A stretch of 62,421 nt of DNA from a virus. The stretch spans positions 1 to 62,421 of IMG/VR virus record IMGVR_UViG_3300035665_000031. One strand, 5' to 3'. The notes under the pieces are model-generated. The model saw nothing but the letters and a program-made list of their open reading frames with translations, was not told the DNA's origin and did not search any database. Below, one piece after another: positions 1-7,587 of this stretch. A program made the position numbers and the translations under genes. Position 1 is the first letter of the stretch. The number at the start of each line of letters is the position of its first letter.

Positions 1-11
1 AACCGTTATGT
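1..11. other. Right end (R' box) of an attC-like site cut by the window edge
   Basis: GTTATGT at 5-11 is the R' box of an attC-like site lying mostly outside the window. It is the exact reverse complement of the R'' box ACATAAC (466-472) at the other end of the cassette holding the first gene. Confidence 0.6.
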
Positions 12-36
12 GTAATAATTTTTTACCCACCCACAA

Positions 37-396
37 TTAAGATTTTCTTAAACCATACTTCATTAAAATAGAGTTTGTCGGATTACCCCAAGCCCATCTT
101 GGTATTCTATCATAGAACATACCTAAAAATAAATCTTTATTTGATTGTCTATTAGGTTCTTCCTGTTTTTCAAACTCGGTAGCCAATTCAATAGCAATAT
201 TTCTGATTTCTTTATTATCGTAATGTAAATCAGATAATAGACCATCTTTTCTAGCCCTATTCAGTAATTGAAGGTGTATTTCTGTTTTTGGTTTGGGAAA
301 ATCACCAAATCCAAATTCACTTTCATTAACATCCTCATTCACAAACTGTTTCCAGTTCTTTACTCTATCTATTTGTTCTCTTATTTCTTTACTCAT
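37..396 (-). CDS. Cassette protein with capsid-targeting-like N-terminus, unknown function
   Basis: This 119-aa protein is the first whole gene of cassette array I. Residues 1-21 form an amphipathic, Lys/Glu-rich segment ending Phe-Val-Asn-Glu, nearly the same as the start of the gene at 2489-3121. T4 internal proteins carry similar short N-terminal capsid-targeting peptides that the prohead protease cuts after (Leu/Ile)-x-Glu. The remaining 98 residues show no motif I recognise. An AT box TATAAATA (412-419) lies just upstream of the start. An injected virion protein is an inference from the N-terminus only. Confidence 0.75.
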   Translation of the reverse strand: MSKEIREQIDRVKNWKQFVNEDVNESEFGFGDFPKPKTEIHLQLLNRARKDGLLSDLHYDNKEIRNIAIELATEFEKQEEPNRQSNKDLFLGMFYDRIPRWAWGNPTNSILMKYGLRKS

Positions 397-465
397 AGTT
401 TTATCTTTATATATAAATATTCAGAAATTAAATTTTAGTCCAAATCCCACCCACAAAATTACTAC

Positions 466-559
466 ACATAACAAGGTGTATAAGAAAGTTTGCTATCAAC
501 AGTAGTGGTAATTTGAAAGTACATTTAAGCAAACCTTCTCATACACCCAACCGTTATAT
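466..559. repeat. attC-like site 1 (array I)
   Basis: R'' ACATAAC (466-472) and R' GTTATAT (553-559) close a 94-bp imperfect palindrome; the arms read GGTGTATAAG and CTCATACACC, with a second pair GTTTGC/GCAAAC. R'' is the exact complement of the R' at 5-11, the left end of its own cassette. Confidence 0.8.
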
Positions 560-565
560 GCAATG

Positions 566-1192
566 CTACATTTGTGCTTCGATTAAACCGTTTGGTGTTA
601 TTATTCTATTCATCCAATGTTCATCTGTTTGAACATGTCCTTTTCTTACCCATTTTACAACAGATTTCTGAAAATCTTCTAACATAAATTCACTTGTTAA
701 TCTAATAACAAATCCTTATTGTTTATCAGTATTTACTTTAAAGTTTTTGATTAACTCAAAATCAAATACACCACGATACAAAACATTCACAGTTGTTAAG
801 TCAAGTAAATTACAATATTCAATTGTTTCATCCCAAGATAAACATTTTTCTTTATCCCAAACTGAAAATACCATAAAATAACTTGGTAAATTATTGTATA
901 TTAATGAATGTTGAGCATATAAATTTTCACCACATATCCTAAAATCAACAGGTATGTTATGTTTTATATTACCCCAAATTCCTTTTACAAAATTTCTTGA
1001 TGGATGATTATTGCTATCCAATGAACGAGCATAATAATACTCATTCATCATTGTTGTATTTTCACCGTCCATTTTTTCAGTAATAACAATCTCTTTACCT
1101 TCAAAATTGGATAAATCAAATTGCGTTTTATCGTCAAAGCCTTTGCCTTCCGACCATTCTAAATGATATGTTCTCGGATATTTAATTTTCAT
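566..1192 (-). pseudogene. Rnl2-family RNA ligase interrupted by an in-frame TAA
   Basis: The frame encodes a T4 Rnl2/DRB0094-type RNA ligase that would seal 3'-OH/5'-P RNA ends through a ligase-AMP intermediate. Motif I is EKMDGEN (KxDG nucleotidyl lysine) near residue 40, and a motif III-like YFMVFSVWD follows. At 716-718 a TAA replaces what should be Glu of motif IV (next residues GFVIR), and the same frame then runs on through a motif V-like VKWVRKG to TAG at 566-568. The total of 627 nt keeps frame. The truncated product lacks motifs IV and V and should be inactive. An upstream ATG at 1225 lies inside attC site 2, so ATG 1192 (MKIKYPRT) is the better start. Cassette gene of array I. Confidence 0.75.
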
Positions 1193-1216
1193 ATTATTCG
1201 TTTTAAACCGTACTAC

Positions 1217-1346
1217 TGCTAACATCGTGTATAAAACATAATGGTTTCAGTGGTACATTCAGCGTTTGCATTTCTATTATAGTTCATTTGTTATTGAAAG
1301 TTTAGTGATTCTAATCCATTACGTTCCATACACCCAGCCGTTAGCA
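1217..1346. repeat. attC-like site 2 (array I)
   Basis: R'' TGCTAAC (1217-1223) and R' GTTAGCA (1340-1346), 130 bp; arms CGTGTATAAAAC and GTTCCATACAC. This is the one site whose R'' does not match the R' at the left end of its cassette (GTTATAT, 553), suggesting a secondary recombination in the RNA ligase cassette. Confidence 0.75.
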
Positions 1347-1355
1347 AACATAAAA

Positions 1356-1532
1356 TTATTTAGATAAGTCATTCTCATCAAATAACTTCTTTAATTTGTC
1401 TGCAACTTGTTTTATAAAAAATTGTTTACCAATTATACTACCCATTGGTGTTCCATCATCCAACCAACCTTCTGCTTCAATTTGGTCATCAAACGCATCC
1501 TCAACAATTTTTAAAATATCATCTTGTTTCAT
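1356..1532 (-). CDS. Small acidic cassette protein, unknown function
   Basis: 58 aa, with an acidic N-terminal helix, a Gly-Trp-Leu-Asp-Asp-Gly turn and a Lys-rich C-terminal helix. The open frame reaches ATG 1556 inside attC site 3, but ATG 1532 (MKQDDILK) gives a protein clear of the site. No family recognised. Single gene of its cassette. Confidence 0.6.
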   Translation of the reverse strand: MKQDDILKIVEDAFDDQIEAEGWLDDGTPMGSIIGKQFFIKQVADKLKKLFDENDLSK

Positions 1533-1544
1533 AATTTTACGATT

Positions 1545-1663
1545 TGCTAACAACAAACATAAGCCATTTTATAGTGCTTCTAATTTGCTGTTATGGTTAA
1601 TATTAAAGTTCATTATTTTAATTTAATTTCGTGTTAAACGTCTCATGTTTGCGACCGTTATAA
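1545..1663. repeat. attC-like site 3 (array I)
   Basis: R'' TGCTAAC (1545-1551) and R' GTTATAA (1657-1663), 119 bp; arms AAACATAAG and CATGTTT. R'' exactly complements the left-end R' GTTAGCA (1340) of its cassette. Confidence 0.8.
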
Positions 1664-1670
1664 ACAATTT

Positions 1671-1829
1671 TTAATCCCAAGACGAACCATTATTTTGTTT
1701 CTTACCACATTTATCACAATATCTATATGAATAGTGTATTCCACCACATATTGTTTCACCCCATTTATGAAAACAAAATAATTTACGAAAAAAACTGTTT
1801 ATAACATCAAATATATTCAATTTTTTCAT
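1671..1829 (-). CDS. 52-aa putative zinc-binding cassette protein
   Basis: ATG 1829 to TAA 1671 encodes 52 aa with a late Cys cluster (YCDKCGKK) and an earlier Cys/His pair (CFHKW), suggesting one zinc site. The first nine codons lie inside attC site 4 and give the peptide FDVINS, equivalent to the DVI(S/T/N)S peptides encoded by attC sequence in the genes at 30833 and 38539. A TAnnTTTG promoter is at 1858-1865. Confidence 0.55.
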   Translation of the reverse strand: MKKLNIFDVINSFFRKLFCFHKWGETICGGIHYSYRYCDKCGKKQNNGSSWD

Positions 1830-1919
1830 ATTTTTCACTTTTAGTTATTTACAGATACAAAGATACTACTTTTTATTGAAATTAAAAAATAAAACTGAAT
1901 ATATTTGCAACCGTTATAC
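1799..1919. repeat. attC-like site 4 (array I)
   Basis: R'' TTATAAC (1799-1805) and R' GTTATAC (1913-1919), 121 bp; arms AAATATATTC and GAATATATTT. R'' exactly matches the left-end R' GTTATAA (1657). Its left arm is also the 5' coding part of the 52-aa gene. Confidence 0.75.
1858..1865 (-). promoter_or_regulatory. TAnnTTTG promoter element
   Basis: CAAAGATA on the plus strand is TATCTTTG on the minus strand, the Bacteroidetes -7 element, 29 nt before ATG 1829. It lies between the arms of attC site 4. Confidence 0.5.
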
Positions 1920-1974
1920 ACAATACTACATTTGTGTTTCAAATTAAGTTCTGTGTTAAAAAAATAATACATAC

Positions 1975-2028
1975 TTATAACAAATGATAAACAACATTAA
2001 AACGATTGTTTATCATCGGACGTTATGC
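1975..2028. repeat. attC-like site 5, short class (array I)
   Basis: R'' TTATAAC (1975-1981), R' GTTATGC (2022-2028), 54 bp: stem AATGATAAACAA / TTGTTTATCAT with loop CATTAAAACGA. R'' matches its cassette's left R' (GTTATAC, 1913) at 6 of 7 bases. That cassette (1920-1974) carries no recognisable gene. Confidence 0.8.
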
Positions 2029-2032
2029 ACAA

Positions 2033-2305
2033 TTATAACGAGCCTTTCGTTTTCCAATTTGATGGTGATTGATTTATACCACTAATAAAATCTTCTGGTG
2101 AACCACCATCTGTTCCAGTCGGGTCTGTAAATCTTATTCCACCACTTGATACTATAATATCTGAAACCCACATTTCATCATTGTCTTTAATTTCATTCAC
2201 ATTAAAGTTTTGTGGGTGAAATACACCAGATAATGTAATCACTTCAGTTCCATTTTCTAATTTAGCTTTTCTAACTAAATATTTTCCTCTTAAAATTCTT
2301 TCCAT
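2033..2305 (-). CDS. Hypothetical cassette protein, 90 aa
   Basis: Not recognised. Predicted mostly beta, with a Gly/Asp-rich C-terminal third (DPTGTDGGSPEDF). The stop codon lies 4 nt from the R' of attC site 5 and the start 11 nt from the R'' of site 6, so the gene fills its cassette. Confidence 0.65.
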   Translation of the reverse strand: MERILRGKYLVRKAKLENGTEVITLSGVFHPQNFNVNEIKDNDEMWVSDIIVSSGGIRFTDPTGTDGGSPEDFISGINQSPSNWKTKGSL

Positions 2306-2315
2306 AAATAACTGT

Positions 2316-2438
2316 GCCTAACAAAGTGTATAAGCAATAGCCGTTAGGTATTTTAAACTATTGCAGTGTTAATATTAAATTTCATACTTCCAATCAAGTT
2401 AAGTGTTCGGCTACTGCTTATACACTCGTCCGTTATGC
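2316..2438. repeat. attC-like site 6 (array I)
   Basis: R'' GCCTAAC (2316-2322, an exact RYYYAAC) and R' GTTATGC (2432-2438), 123 bp; arms GTGTATAAGCA / GCTTATACAC and AGCCG / CGGCT. Matches the left R' of its cassette at 6 of 7 bases. Confidence 0.8.
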
Positions 2439-2488
2439 TCCATGCCTTAGTTCAGTTCTTCGATTTAACATTTGTGATGAAAAAAGAA

Positions 2489-3121
2489 TTATAATAATGT
2501 ATAACCTGTTTTTAAATACCAAAACCCACCGTCTTGTGGCGTAATAGGTGGTATATAATTTTCTGGTGGACCGTTTCTTTTAGCCAACCCTTTTTCAACT
2601 AATTTTTCCCACATATTAAACCCATCATATCCCCCTGTGTTTTTATTGTAAAGAAAAACAAAATCTGAATTAAAATCACCAAAATCATCAAAGTTTGTTT
2701 TTAACCAATTATTAAAATCTTGATAAAAAGTTTTCATAATTGAATTACCCTTATATTTTGGATAGATTTCAACTTTTTGTATTTGTAATGATACTTTTTT
2801 AGTTTTTTTATCTTCATAAAAAAAGGCAACAAATTTACCAACTTTTTCGTCATTTTTTAAAATGTCAATAATAAATTGGTTTGCGCCATCATTTAGGTTG
2901 CGACTATTAAATTTTAAAGTAAAATCATTAAATGTTGCAACAGTTTCTACTTTTTTAATAAACTTATATATGTTTTTTCCGAGAATTATTTTTTTTAATC
3001 CATCTATTGCTTTACCTAAAAAACCACTATCTTTTGTATTGTCGGTTGTTGTTATTTCTTCATTCACAAACTGCTTAAAGTTTTTAACCTTATCAATCAT
3101 TTTACGTATATCTTCACTCAT
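2489..3121 (-). CDS. GNAT-like acetyltransferase with capsid-targeting-like N-terminus
   Basis: 210 aa. Residues 1-21 (MSEDIRKMIDKVKNFKQFVN then Glu) closely match the protein at 37-396 and resemble a T4 capsid-targeting peptide with a cut after Asn-Glu. Residues ~70-160 read as a GNAT fold: strand VGKFVAFFYE, strand KVSLQIQKVEIYP, then KYKGNSIMKTFYQDF in place of the acetyl-CoA P-loop motif A. Family assignment is moderate because the usual Q/RxxGxG/A is reduced to YKGNSI. Inference: an acetyltransferase packaged in the head and injected. An AT box TATAAATA is at 3135-3142. Last full gene before attC site 7. Confidence 0.6.
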   Translation of the reverse strand: MSEDIRKMIDKVKNFKQFVNEEITTTDNTKDSGFLGKAIDGLKKIILGKNIYKFIKKVETVATFNDFTLKFNSRNLNDGANQFIIDILKNDEKVGKFVAFFYEDKKTKKVSLQIQKVEIYPKYKGNSIMKTFYQDFNNWLKTNFDDFGDFNSDFVFLYNKNTGGYDGFNMWEKLVEKGLAKRNGPPENYIPPITPQDGGFWYLKTGYTLL

Positions 3122-3231
3122 AGTTTTATTTATATATAAATATTCAGATTTAAAATTTCCACCCTAAAATTCTTTTTGTTTTTTATTTCGTGTTTCAAAT
3201 CACCATTATCGGTTAATAAGTCGGCACGAGA

Positions 3232-3326
3232 GCATAACATGGTGTATAAGAAAGTTTGTTATCAACAGTTGTGGTAACTTGAAAATTTTATCTAAGCAAA
3301 CCTTCTTATACACCCAAACGTTAGCA
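3232..3326. repeat. attC-like site 7 (end of array I)
   Basis: R'' GCATAAC (3232-3238) and R' GTTAGCA (3320-3326), 95 bp; arms GGTGTATAAGAAAG / CTTCTTATACACC. R'' exactly complements the left-end R' GTTATGC (2432). The last complete site of the array. Confidence 0.8.
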
Positions 3327-3332
3327 ACAATA

Positions 3333-3704
3333 CTACTCTACTGCTACGATTTTAACTGTTTTGTTCTTCCAACCAGCATAGGGTCTTCGATTACATGGAA
3401 ATAAATCAATCATCAAACATTCAAACCTATCTGCGTCATCAAGAAATAAAACATCACTATCTTTAAAATTTTCTACTTTATCAATAGGTATTAATGCTAA
3501 TCTTCTTGTTGGTCTTCTCCAATTATGTTCAAAGAAATTATTAACGATAAACTTTACTTCCTTACCAACATACTCTTTTTTAACTCTAAATGGTTTTTTA
3601 CCGAATTTTAAAGTTAATATATTTCCAATTTCAATTTTGTTTAAATCATTATATGTGTTGTACATAAATGGTTCACATCGAGTTTCAATTTTTATTTTTC
3701 TCAT
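3333..3704 (-). CDS. Hypothetical protein, 123 aa, at the end of array I
   Basis: Not recognised. Beta-rich with a basic middle (NWRRPTRRLALIP) and a Cys/Arg-containing C-terminus. It lies just after attC site 7 but has no attC on its other side, so it is either the remnant last cassette or the first resident gene. Confidence 0.6.
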   Translation of the reverse strand: MRKIKIETRCEPFMYNTYNDLNKIEIGNILTLKFGKKPFRVKKEYVGKEVKFIVNNFFEHNWRRPTRRLALIPIDKVENFKDSDVLFLDDADRFECLMIDLFPCNRRPYAGWKNKTVKIVAVE

Positions 3705-3774
3705 AATAATCCGTGACTAAATGCAATTGCTCATCATCATTTAACATCCAATCGATATTTTCGTATGGGTTCAT
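3685..3774 (-). CDS. 29-aa ORF overlapping the next gene
   Basis: MNPYENIDWMLNDDEQ... is a very acidic 29-aa frame from ATG 3774 to the stop at 3685. It overlaps the start of the 123-aa gene by 20 nt and follows the gene at 3791 by 16 nt. The spacing suits an operon member; the sequence alone is weak support. Confidence 0.35.
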   Translation of the reverse strand: MNPYENIDWMLNDDEQLHLVTDYYEKNKN

Positions 3775-3790
3775 ATTCTTGTTTTTAAAA

Positions 3791-4099
3791 TTAGCACATA
3801 TTCTCAATTTCATCTTGAAATAAGAAAATTTGTTCTTGATACCACAAAACATTATCGTAGTTCTGTTGTTCATTGTTGATAAAGTTTTTTACAAACTCTT
3901 CAACTCGTTCTTTCTGTCCACCATCTCTAAAACCAAAAACATCTTTATGCCAAAAGTTCATATAACAATAAGAATATCCTATCTCTGATAACATTAACTG
4001 CCTAAGTTCTTTTGTTGTTTTTGGTAAGTGTTCATATGTTTTTGGGTCATCTAAATCAACCTCAAAATCTCCAAGTGGTCTGCAAACAAATTTTCTCAT
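3791..4099 (-). CDS. Hypothetical protein, 102 aa
   Basis: Not recognised. Acidic, rich in aromatics, helical. I chose ATG 4099 (MRKFVCRPLGDF) over 4129 because it sits 4 nt after the stop of the upstream 55-aa gene. Downstream member of the operon that starts at 5552. Confidence 0.6.
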   Translation of the reverse strand: MRKFVCRPLGDFEVDLDDPKTYEHLPKTTKELRQLMLSEIGYSYCYMNFWHKDVFGFRDGGQKERVEEFVKNFINNEQQNYDNVLWYQEQIFLFQDEIENMC

Positions 4100-4103
4100 T
4101 TTA

Positions 4104-4271
4104 TTATACTTTAATTTTAACAAATCCAAATTTTAACCATCTTTGAATAAAATCAGTTGAATAAACCTGGTTATTAGTCACTATGGTTCCATGAATAGGT
4201 TTATTGTTAGCTTTCTTTATGACCTCTAACCTATCTTTAAAGACCAAAAACATTCCCTTTCTTAATTTCAT
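4104..4271 (-). CDS. 55-aa basic protein
   Basis: MKLRKGMFLVFKDRLEVIKK... runs from ATG 4271 to TAA 4104. Its ATG overlaps the TGA of the M28 peptidase (ATGA), supporting coupled translation. Basic, with two short beta strands; function unknown. Confidence 0.55.
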   Translation of the reverse strand: MKLRKGMFLVFKDRLEVIKKANNKPIHGTIVTNNQVYSTDFIQRWLKFGFVKIKV

Positions 4272-5050
4272 ATCAATTTTTTCAATAGATTAACAAAATT
4301 ATTCATATCTTCCTCAGAACAACCACTAATGGTATCATGAATCGAATGACAAATTCTCCAGGTATGTGGAAAATCAATTGTTAACTCATTTTCTGGTAAT
4401 AAACCTAAGCACACACTAACAATACCATTGCTTCTTAATATCACTGAGTCATTAAATGGTGTCATCTTAAAATAAACTTCATCATCAAATGAGTTATTCA
4501 AATAATCAATCAAATCAATAAATGGGTGGGTTTGCATATACGGTAATTTACCATCACAAAAAATCTTATTTCCAAAACCAGTTAACTCAAAATTTAATAC
4601 AACCACATTAGAACCAAATATCCCAGACTTTATATCATCACTTAATCTTGCGGCTCCATTTCCACCAAATTCTTCATTGTCAGTAAAATAAAATACTATA
4701 TTCTTATTCAACGTGTTTCTATCGATTGAACTAGCCAAAGCCAATAAATTACAAATACTAGCACTATTATCTTGAGCATTCTGAGAATCCAAATTTACAA
4801 CATCATGGTGTGCTAAAAATATAATAGTATCACGATGGTCAATAATATCAAACCTACCCCATACATTCCTTAAATTACCACCCAAATAATAATGATTGAA
4901 ATCACTAAATCTAGGTTCTAACCCTATTTCAGTTAACTTGTTAGTTATAAAATCTAACCTGGGTGTTTGATAGAAGTTTCTTGGTGATGCATTGTTCACC
5001 ATTGGTTTAATCAAAACCAATTCACTTAATAACTCATAAGGGTTCATCAT
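4268..5050 (-). CDS. M28-family zinc aminopeptidase-like protein
   Basis: 260 aa. Residues ~80-160 have the M28 co-catalytic zinc layout: Ala-His-His-Asp, then QDNSAS (bridging Asp), then FTDNEEFGG (catalytic Glu and zinc Glu), later NFELTGFG and a C-terminal SIHDT His. M28 enzymes remove N-terminal residues from peptides. No signal peptide, so it should act in the cytoplasm. It overlaps its neighbours by 4 nt on both sides, in an operon of five or six small genes. A peptidase of this type is unusual in phage; possible targets (a host peptide, a tag) are not shown by the sequence. Confidence 0.75.
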   Translation of the reverse strand: MMNPYELLSELVLIKPMVNNASPRNFYQTPRLDFITNKLTEIGLEPRFSDFNHYYLGGNLRNVWGRFDIIDHRDTIIFLAHHDVVNLDSQNAQDNSASICNLLALASSIDRNTLNKNIVFYFTDNEEFGGNGAARLSDDIKSGIFGSNVVVLNFELTGFGNKIFCDGKLPYMQTHPFIDLIDYLNNSFDDEVYFKMTPFNDSVILRSNGIVSVCLGLLPENELTIDFPHTWRICHSIHDTISGCSEEDMNNFVNLLKKLI

Positions 5051-5367
5051 AATGGTAATGTGAGTGTGTTAGATATTATCTCATAATCTTCACTTAAACC
5101 AGAATCTAGTTTTAAAATACAAGAACACAAAATTGATAAGTGAATGAACTCATGGTATTCTTGCTTCTTGCTTACCTTATCTAAAAACTTAAATCCATTG
5201 CCATTATCAAACACAGATAATAATTTAATTGAACGATAATGCTCAGACCAACCTGAACTATCAGTTGTCCATAATTCCCATAAACTACCATCCGATGTTT
5301 TAGTTTGGATAACCTCGTAAGGTACCGATTTATCTGTTTTGTTTAAAACACTAAATTTTGTTGTCAT
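5047..5367 (-). CDS. Hypothetical protein, 106 aa
   Basis: Not recognised. N-terminal beta strands with a Trp-rich stretch (LWELWTTDSSGW), then a helix with two Cys (ILCSCIL). Overlaps both neighbours by 4 nt (ATGA type), so it is co-translated with the M28 peptidase. Confidence 0.65.
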   Translation of the reverse strand: MTTKFSVLNKTDKSVPYEVIQTKTSDGSLWELWTTDSSGWSEHYRSIKLLSVFDNGNGFKFLDKVSKKQEYHEFIHLSILCSCILKLDSGLSEDYEIISNTLTLPL

Positions 5368-5552
5368 AGTACTTCAATTATTTTTATTTTAGTTGGTAAA
5401 TACCATATACCATTTATCTTAACTTGCTTAATACACCCTAGCGAATTGAAGAAACATGGTGGGTTGAATTCAAACATAATATCATCAAAAACACCCAACT
5501 GAGTTTGGTTTTCATCCCCTATAGTAAATATCACTGTATCTCCAATTTGCAT
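5364..5552 (-). CDS. Hypothetical small beta protein, 62 aa
   Basis: MQIGDTVIFTIGDEN... looks like a small SH3/KOW-like beta barrel with two Cys, but no family can be named. First gene of the operon running down to ~3333, behind the promoter at 5571-5578. Confidence 0.6.
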   Translation of the reverse strand: MQIGDTVIFTIGDENQTQLGVFDDIMFEFNPPCFFNSLGCIKQVKINGIWYLPTKIKIIEVL

Positions 5553-5570
5553 GTTTGATTGTTTAGTCTA

Positions 5571-5578
5571 CAAATATA
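5571..5578 (-). promoter_or_regulatory. TAnnTTTG promoter element
   Basis: CAAATATA on plus (TATATTTG on minus) lies 19 nt before ATG 5552, which would give a very short leader. Drives the peptidase operon. Confidence 0.6.
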
Positions 5579-5599
5579 CTAATTATTTTCCATTTAAAC

Positions 5600-5639
5600 A
5601 AAAAAAAAACACATAAGATAATTCCTATGTGTTTTTTTA
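5600..5639 (-). terminator. Rho-independent terminator after the OmpA-fusion gene
   Basis: The hairpin ACACATA...TATGTGT (5609-5631) is followed on the minus strand by about nine T. The plus side also has a T run, so it may work both ways. Confidence 0.75.
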
Positions 5640-5657
5640 TATATAAGTTAAACTTAA

Positions 5658-7472
5658 TTACTTAAGCAACTTCACCTCAACTCTACGATTCTTGAATCTA
5701 CCATCACCAGAGTTATTATCCCCAATCGGTTCTGATTCACCACGACCATCAACCAATTGGAAACGATTTGAAGGGATTCCTCTATTGGTTAGATAAGTTT
5801 CCACAGCATTGGCACGACTCTTAGATAATACCAAGTTTGAAGCATCATCACCTTGACCATCAGTATGACCAACAATCTCAATCTTTGAATCCTCAGCTTG
5901 CATTAACAAGTTATAAATGGTTTGCAAATCTTTATTGGATACATCACTAATATCTGAACTGCCAGTTGAGAAGTTGATATGCCAAGCAGCACTAGCCATT
6001 ACATTTGTTTTAGTACCCTCATAAGATGATTTAGTTGCAGTACCAGCATCAATATCGTTGATACTCTTCAAGAAATACATGTTAACTGCATCATCATAAG
6101 GGATAACACCACTCTTAAATGTTTCGTTAAAGCCCATGATATTTAATTGAGTAAGATAATTACCAGTTTGTTCGTAAACGGTCTTATAACGATTAACACC
6201 ATCACTTAAACCATAGTATTGGAATGCATCAGCATAATTCATAACCTTAGTTCCACCTAATGTGTAAGGTCCACTAGAATTTGACCCATCAACACCTTGG
6301 AACATATTGAACCAATAATCACCATTTTCAATATTATAAGTCTTAGCAACACACTCAGCAGCATGTTTTCTCCAATCTTCATACAATTTAAACTGATTAG
6401 CACCAATATAAGTTGCTTTCAATAAATTGATAAGATACTTTTCATTCTTCATTGCCCACTCTTTAATCACAATAAGAGTTGTTGCCATTTGATTGTTGAA
6501 GTCTTTGGTTGAAGTTACAGTAGTTACATCTGATAAAGCATCGAAAACTAACTTATCACCAGGAGTCCAAGTACAACACCCATCAACTGGTCTTTTTACT
6601 AACTTACCAGTCAATTTACCATCAACAACCTCTTTTAATTCAACTGTGAAACCACTTTTTCGTGACTTGATTAATTCTTTAGCTGAATTAATATAATCAT
6701 CATTTTCAGAAGCTATAAAATTTACAGCATTTGCATCATATGTAGTTGGGTCTGGATTTACCAACAAACCATTTGCAAAACAAAAGTTTAACCCTAACAT
6801 ATGGTCACCATCACCATATACCGCTGAAATAACCTTACCAATCATTGAAGATGGGTTGGAAATCCATTCTTTTGGACCAATAAGTTTATCTTCACCAATA
6901 GACATACCATAACAACCAACTACTTGAACATGATATTTATCGGGACCGAATTTTTCATCTATAGCTGATTGTGTTGATGCTAAATAAAACGCACCACCAT
7001 CACCCATGATACTAATACCAAATGCAGTGTTTTCTGATTGTGGAAAACTGTTACCCTTATCAAATTCACTCAAAAAACTAAGTTGCATATTTCTAATATC
7101 AGAAAGCATATCTTTTCTAACAATAGAAAGATTAACCCCATTTTGTTCCATCAATGACCCACTTGTAGTCTTTGGACCACCATTCGCTACAATCATACCT
7201 GAATTTCCATTCCAAGCATATTCAGCGATTCTACCCAATTGGTTGCTAGATACCTTAGTACTAACCTCTTTGGATGGCAACGGAAGCTTTGCGGCATTGG
7301 TTGAATTGTCAATGTTGTCTTTGTTTAACTCCATTACTGCAAGAGTCTTAGACATTGATGCCCCTAATCCTGGAGCGAAGTAATAAATTCCAACCATTAC
7401 TAAGATGATTGCTAGACCTAATAAAACAGCTTCAAAGCCAGTTTTAAATTTTGTTTTTAGGATTTTTCCCAT
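5658..7472 (-). CDS. Membrane-anchored ABC substrate-binding-like protein fused to an OmpA domain
   Basis: 604 aa. Residues 14-33 are one N-terminal transmembrane helix; residues ~85-440 look like a periplasmic substrate-binding fold of the NitT/TauT (NMT1-like) type; residues ~480-604 are an OmpA-C peptidoglycan-binding domain (FSTGSSDIS, IEIVGHTDGQGDD, LSKSRANAVETYL, GRGESEPIGDN, NRRVEV). The layout implies inner-membrane anchoring, ligand capture in the periplasm and attachment to the cell wall. An ABC ATPase and permease of the same transporter class lie at 26370-27958, so the three may form one importer although 19 kb apart. Flanked by its own promoter (7501) and terminator (5600). Confidence 0.7.
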   Translation of the reverse strand: MGKILKTKFKTGFEAVLLGLAIILVMVGIYYFAPGLGASMSKTLAVMELNKDNIDNSTNAAKLPLPSKEVSTKVSSNQLGRIAEYAWNGNSGMIVANGGPKTTSGSLMEQNGVNLSIVRKDMLSDIRNMQLSFLSEFDKGNSFPQSENTAFGISIMGDGGAFYLASTQSAIDEKFGPDKYHVQVVGCYGMSIGEDKLIGPKEWISNPSSMIGKVISAVYGDGDHMLGLNFCFANGLLVNPDPTTYDANAVNFIASENDDYINSAKELIKSRKSGFTVELKEVVDGKLTGKLVKRPVDGCCTWTPGDKLVFDALSDVTTVTSTKDFNNQMATTLIVIKEWAMKNEKYLINLLKATYIGANQFKLYEDWRKHAAECVAKTYNIENGDYWFNMFQGVDGSNSSGPYTLGGTKVMNYADAFQYYGLSDGVNRYKTVYEQTGNYLTQLNIMGFNETFKSGVIPYDDAVNMYFLKSINDIDAGTATKSSYEGTKTNVMASAAWHINFSTGSSDISDVSNKDLQTIYNLLMQAEDSKIEIVGHTDGQGDDASNLVLSKSRANAVETYLTNRGIPSNRFQLVDGRGESEPIGDNNSGDGRFKNRRVEVKLLK

Positions 7473-7500
7473 TTTTTATGTGTTTTTAAAATTAATGATA

Positions 7501-7508
7501 CAAAGATA
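7501..7508 (-). promoter_or_regulatory. TAnnTTTG promoter element
   Basis: CAAAGATA on plus lies 29 nt before ATG 7472, in the gap between the Y-RNA ter­minator and the OmpA-fusion gene. Confidence 0.6.
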
Positions 7509-7540
7509 GTAATAATTTTTCATATTACAAAATATATTAC

Positions 7541-7573
7541 AAAAAAAAAAATGATTAGCTTGTGACTAATCAT
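7541..7573 (-). terminator. Terminator of the Ro60 / Y-RNA transcription unit
   Basis: ATGATTAG-TCACAAG-CTAATCAT (8-bp stem) is followed by ten T on the minus strand. It directly follows the last Y-RNA-like unit. The plus side also has a T tract. Confidence 0.85.
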
Positions 7574-7587
7574 AGTTTTTTTTTTTC

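Noticed and set aside
716-718. Stop codon recoding (TAA read as an amino acid)
   Set aside because: Only one gene shows an in-frame TAA, while most other genes end in TAA at sensible places; a nonsense mutation is simpler.
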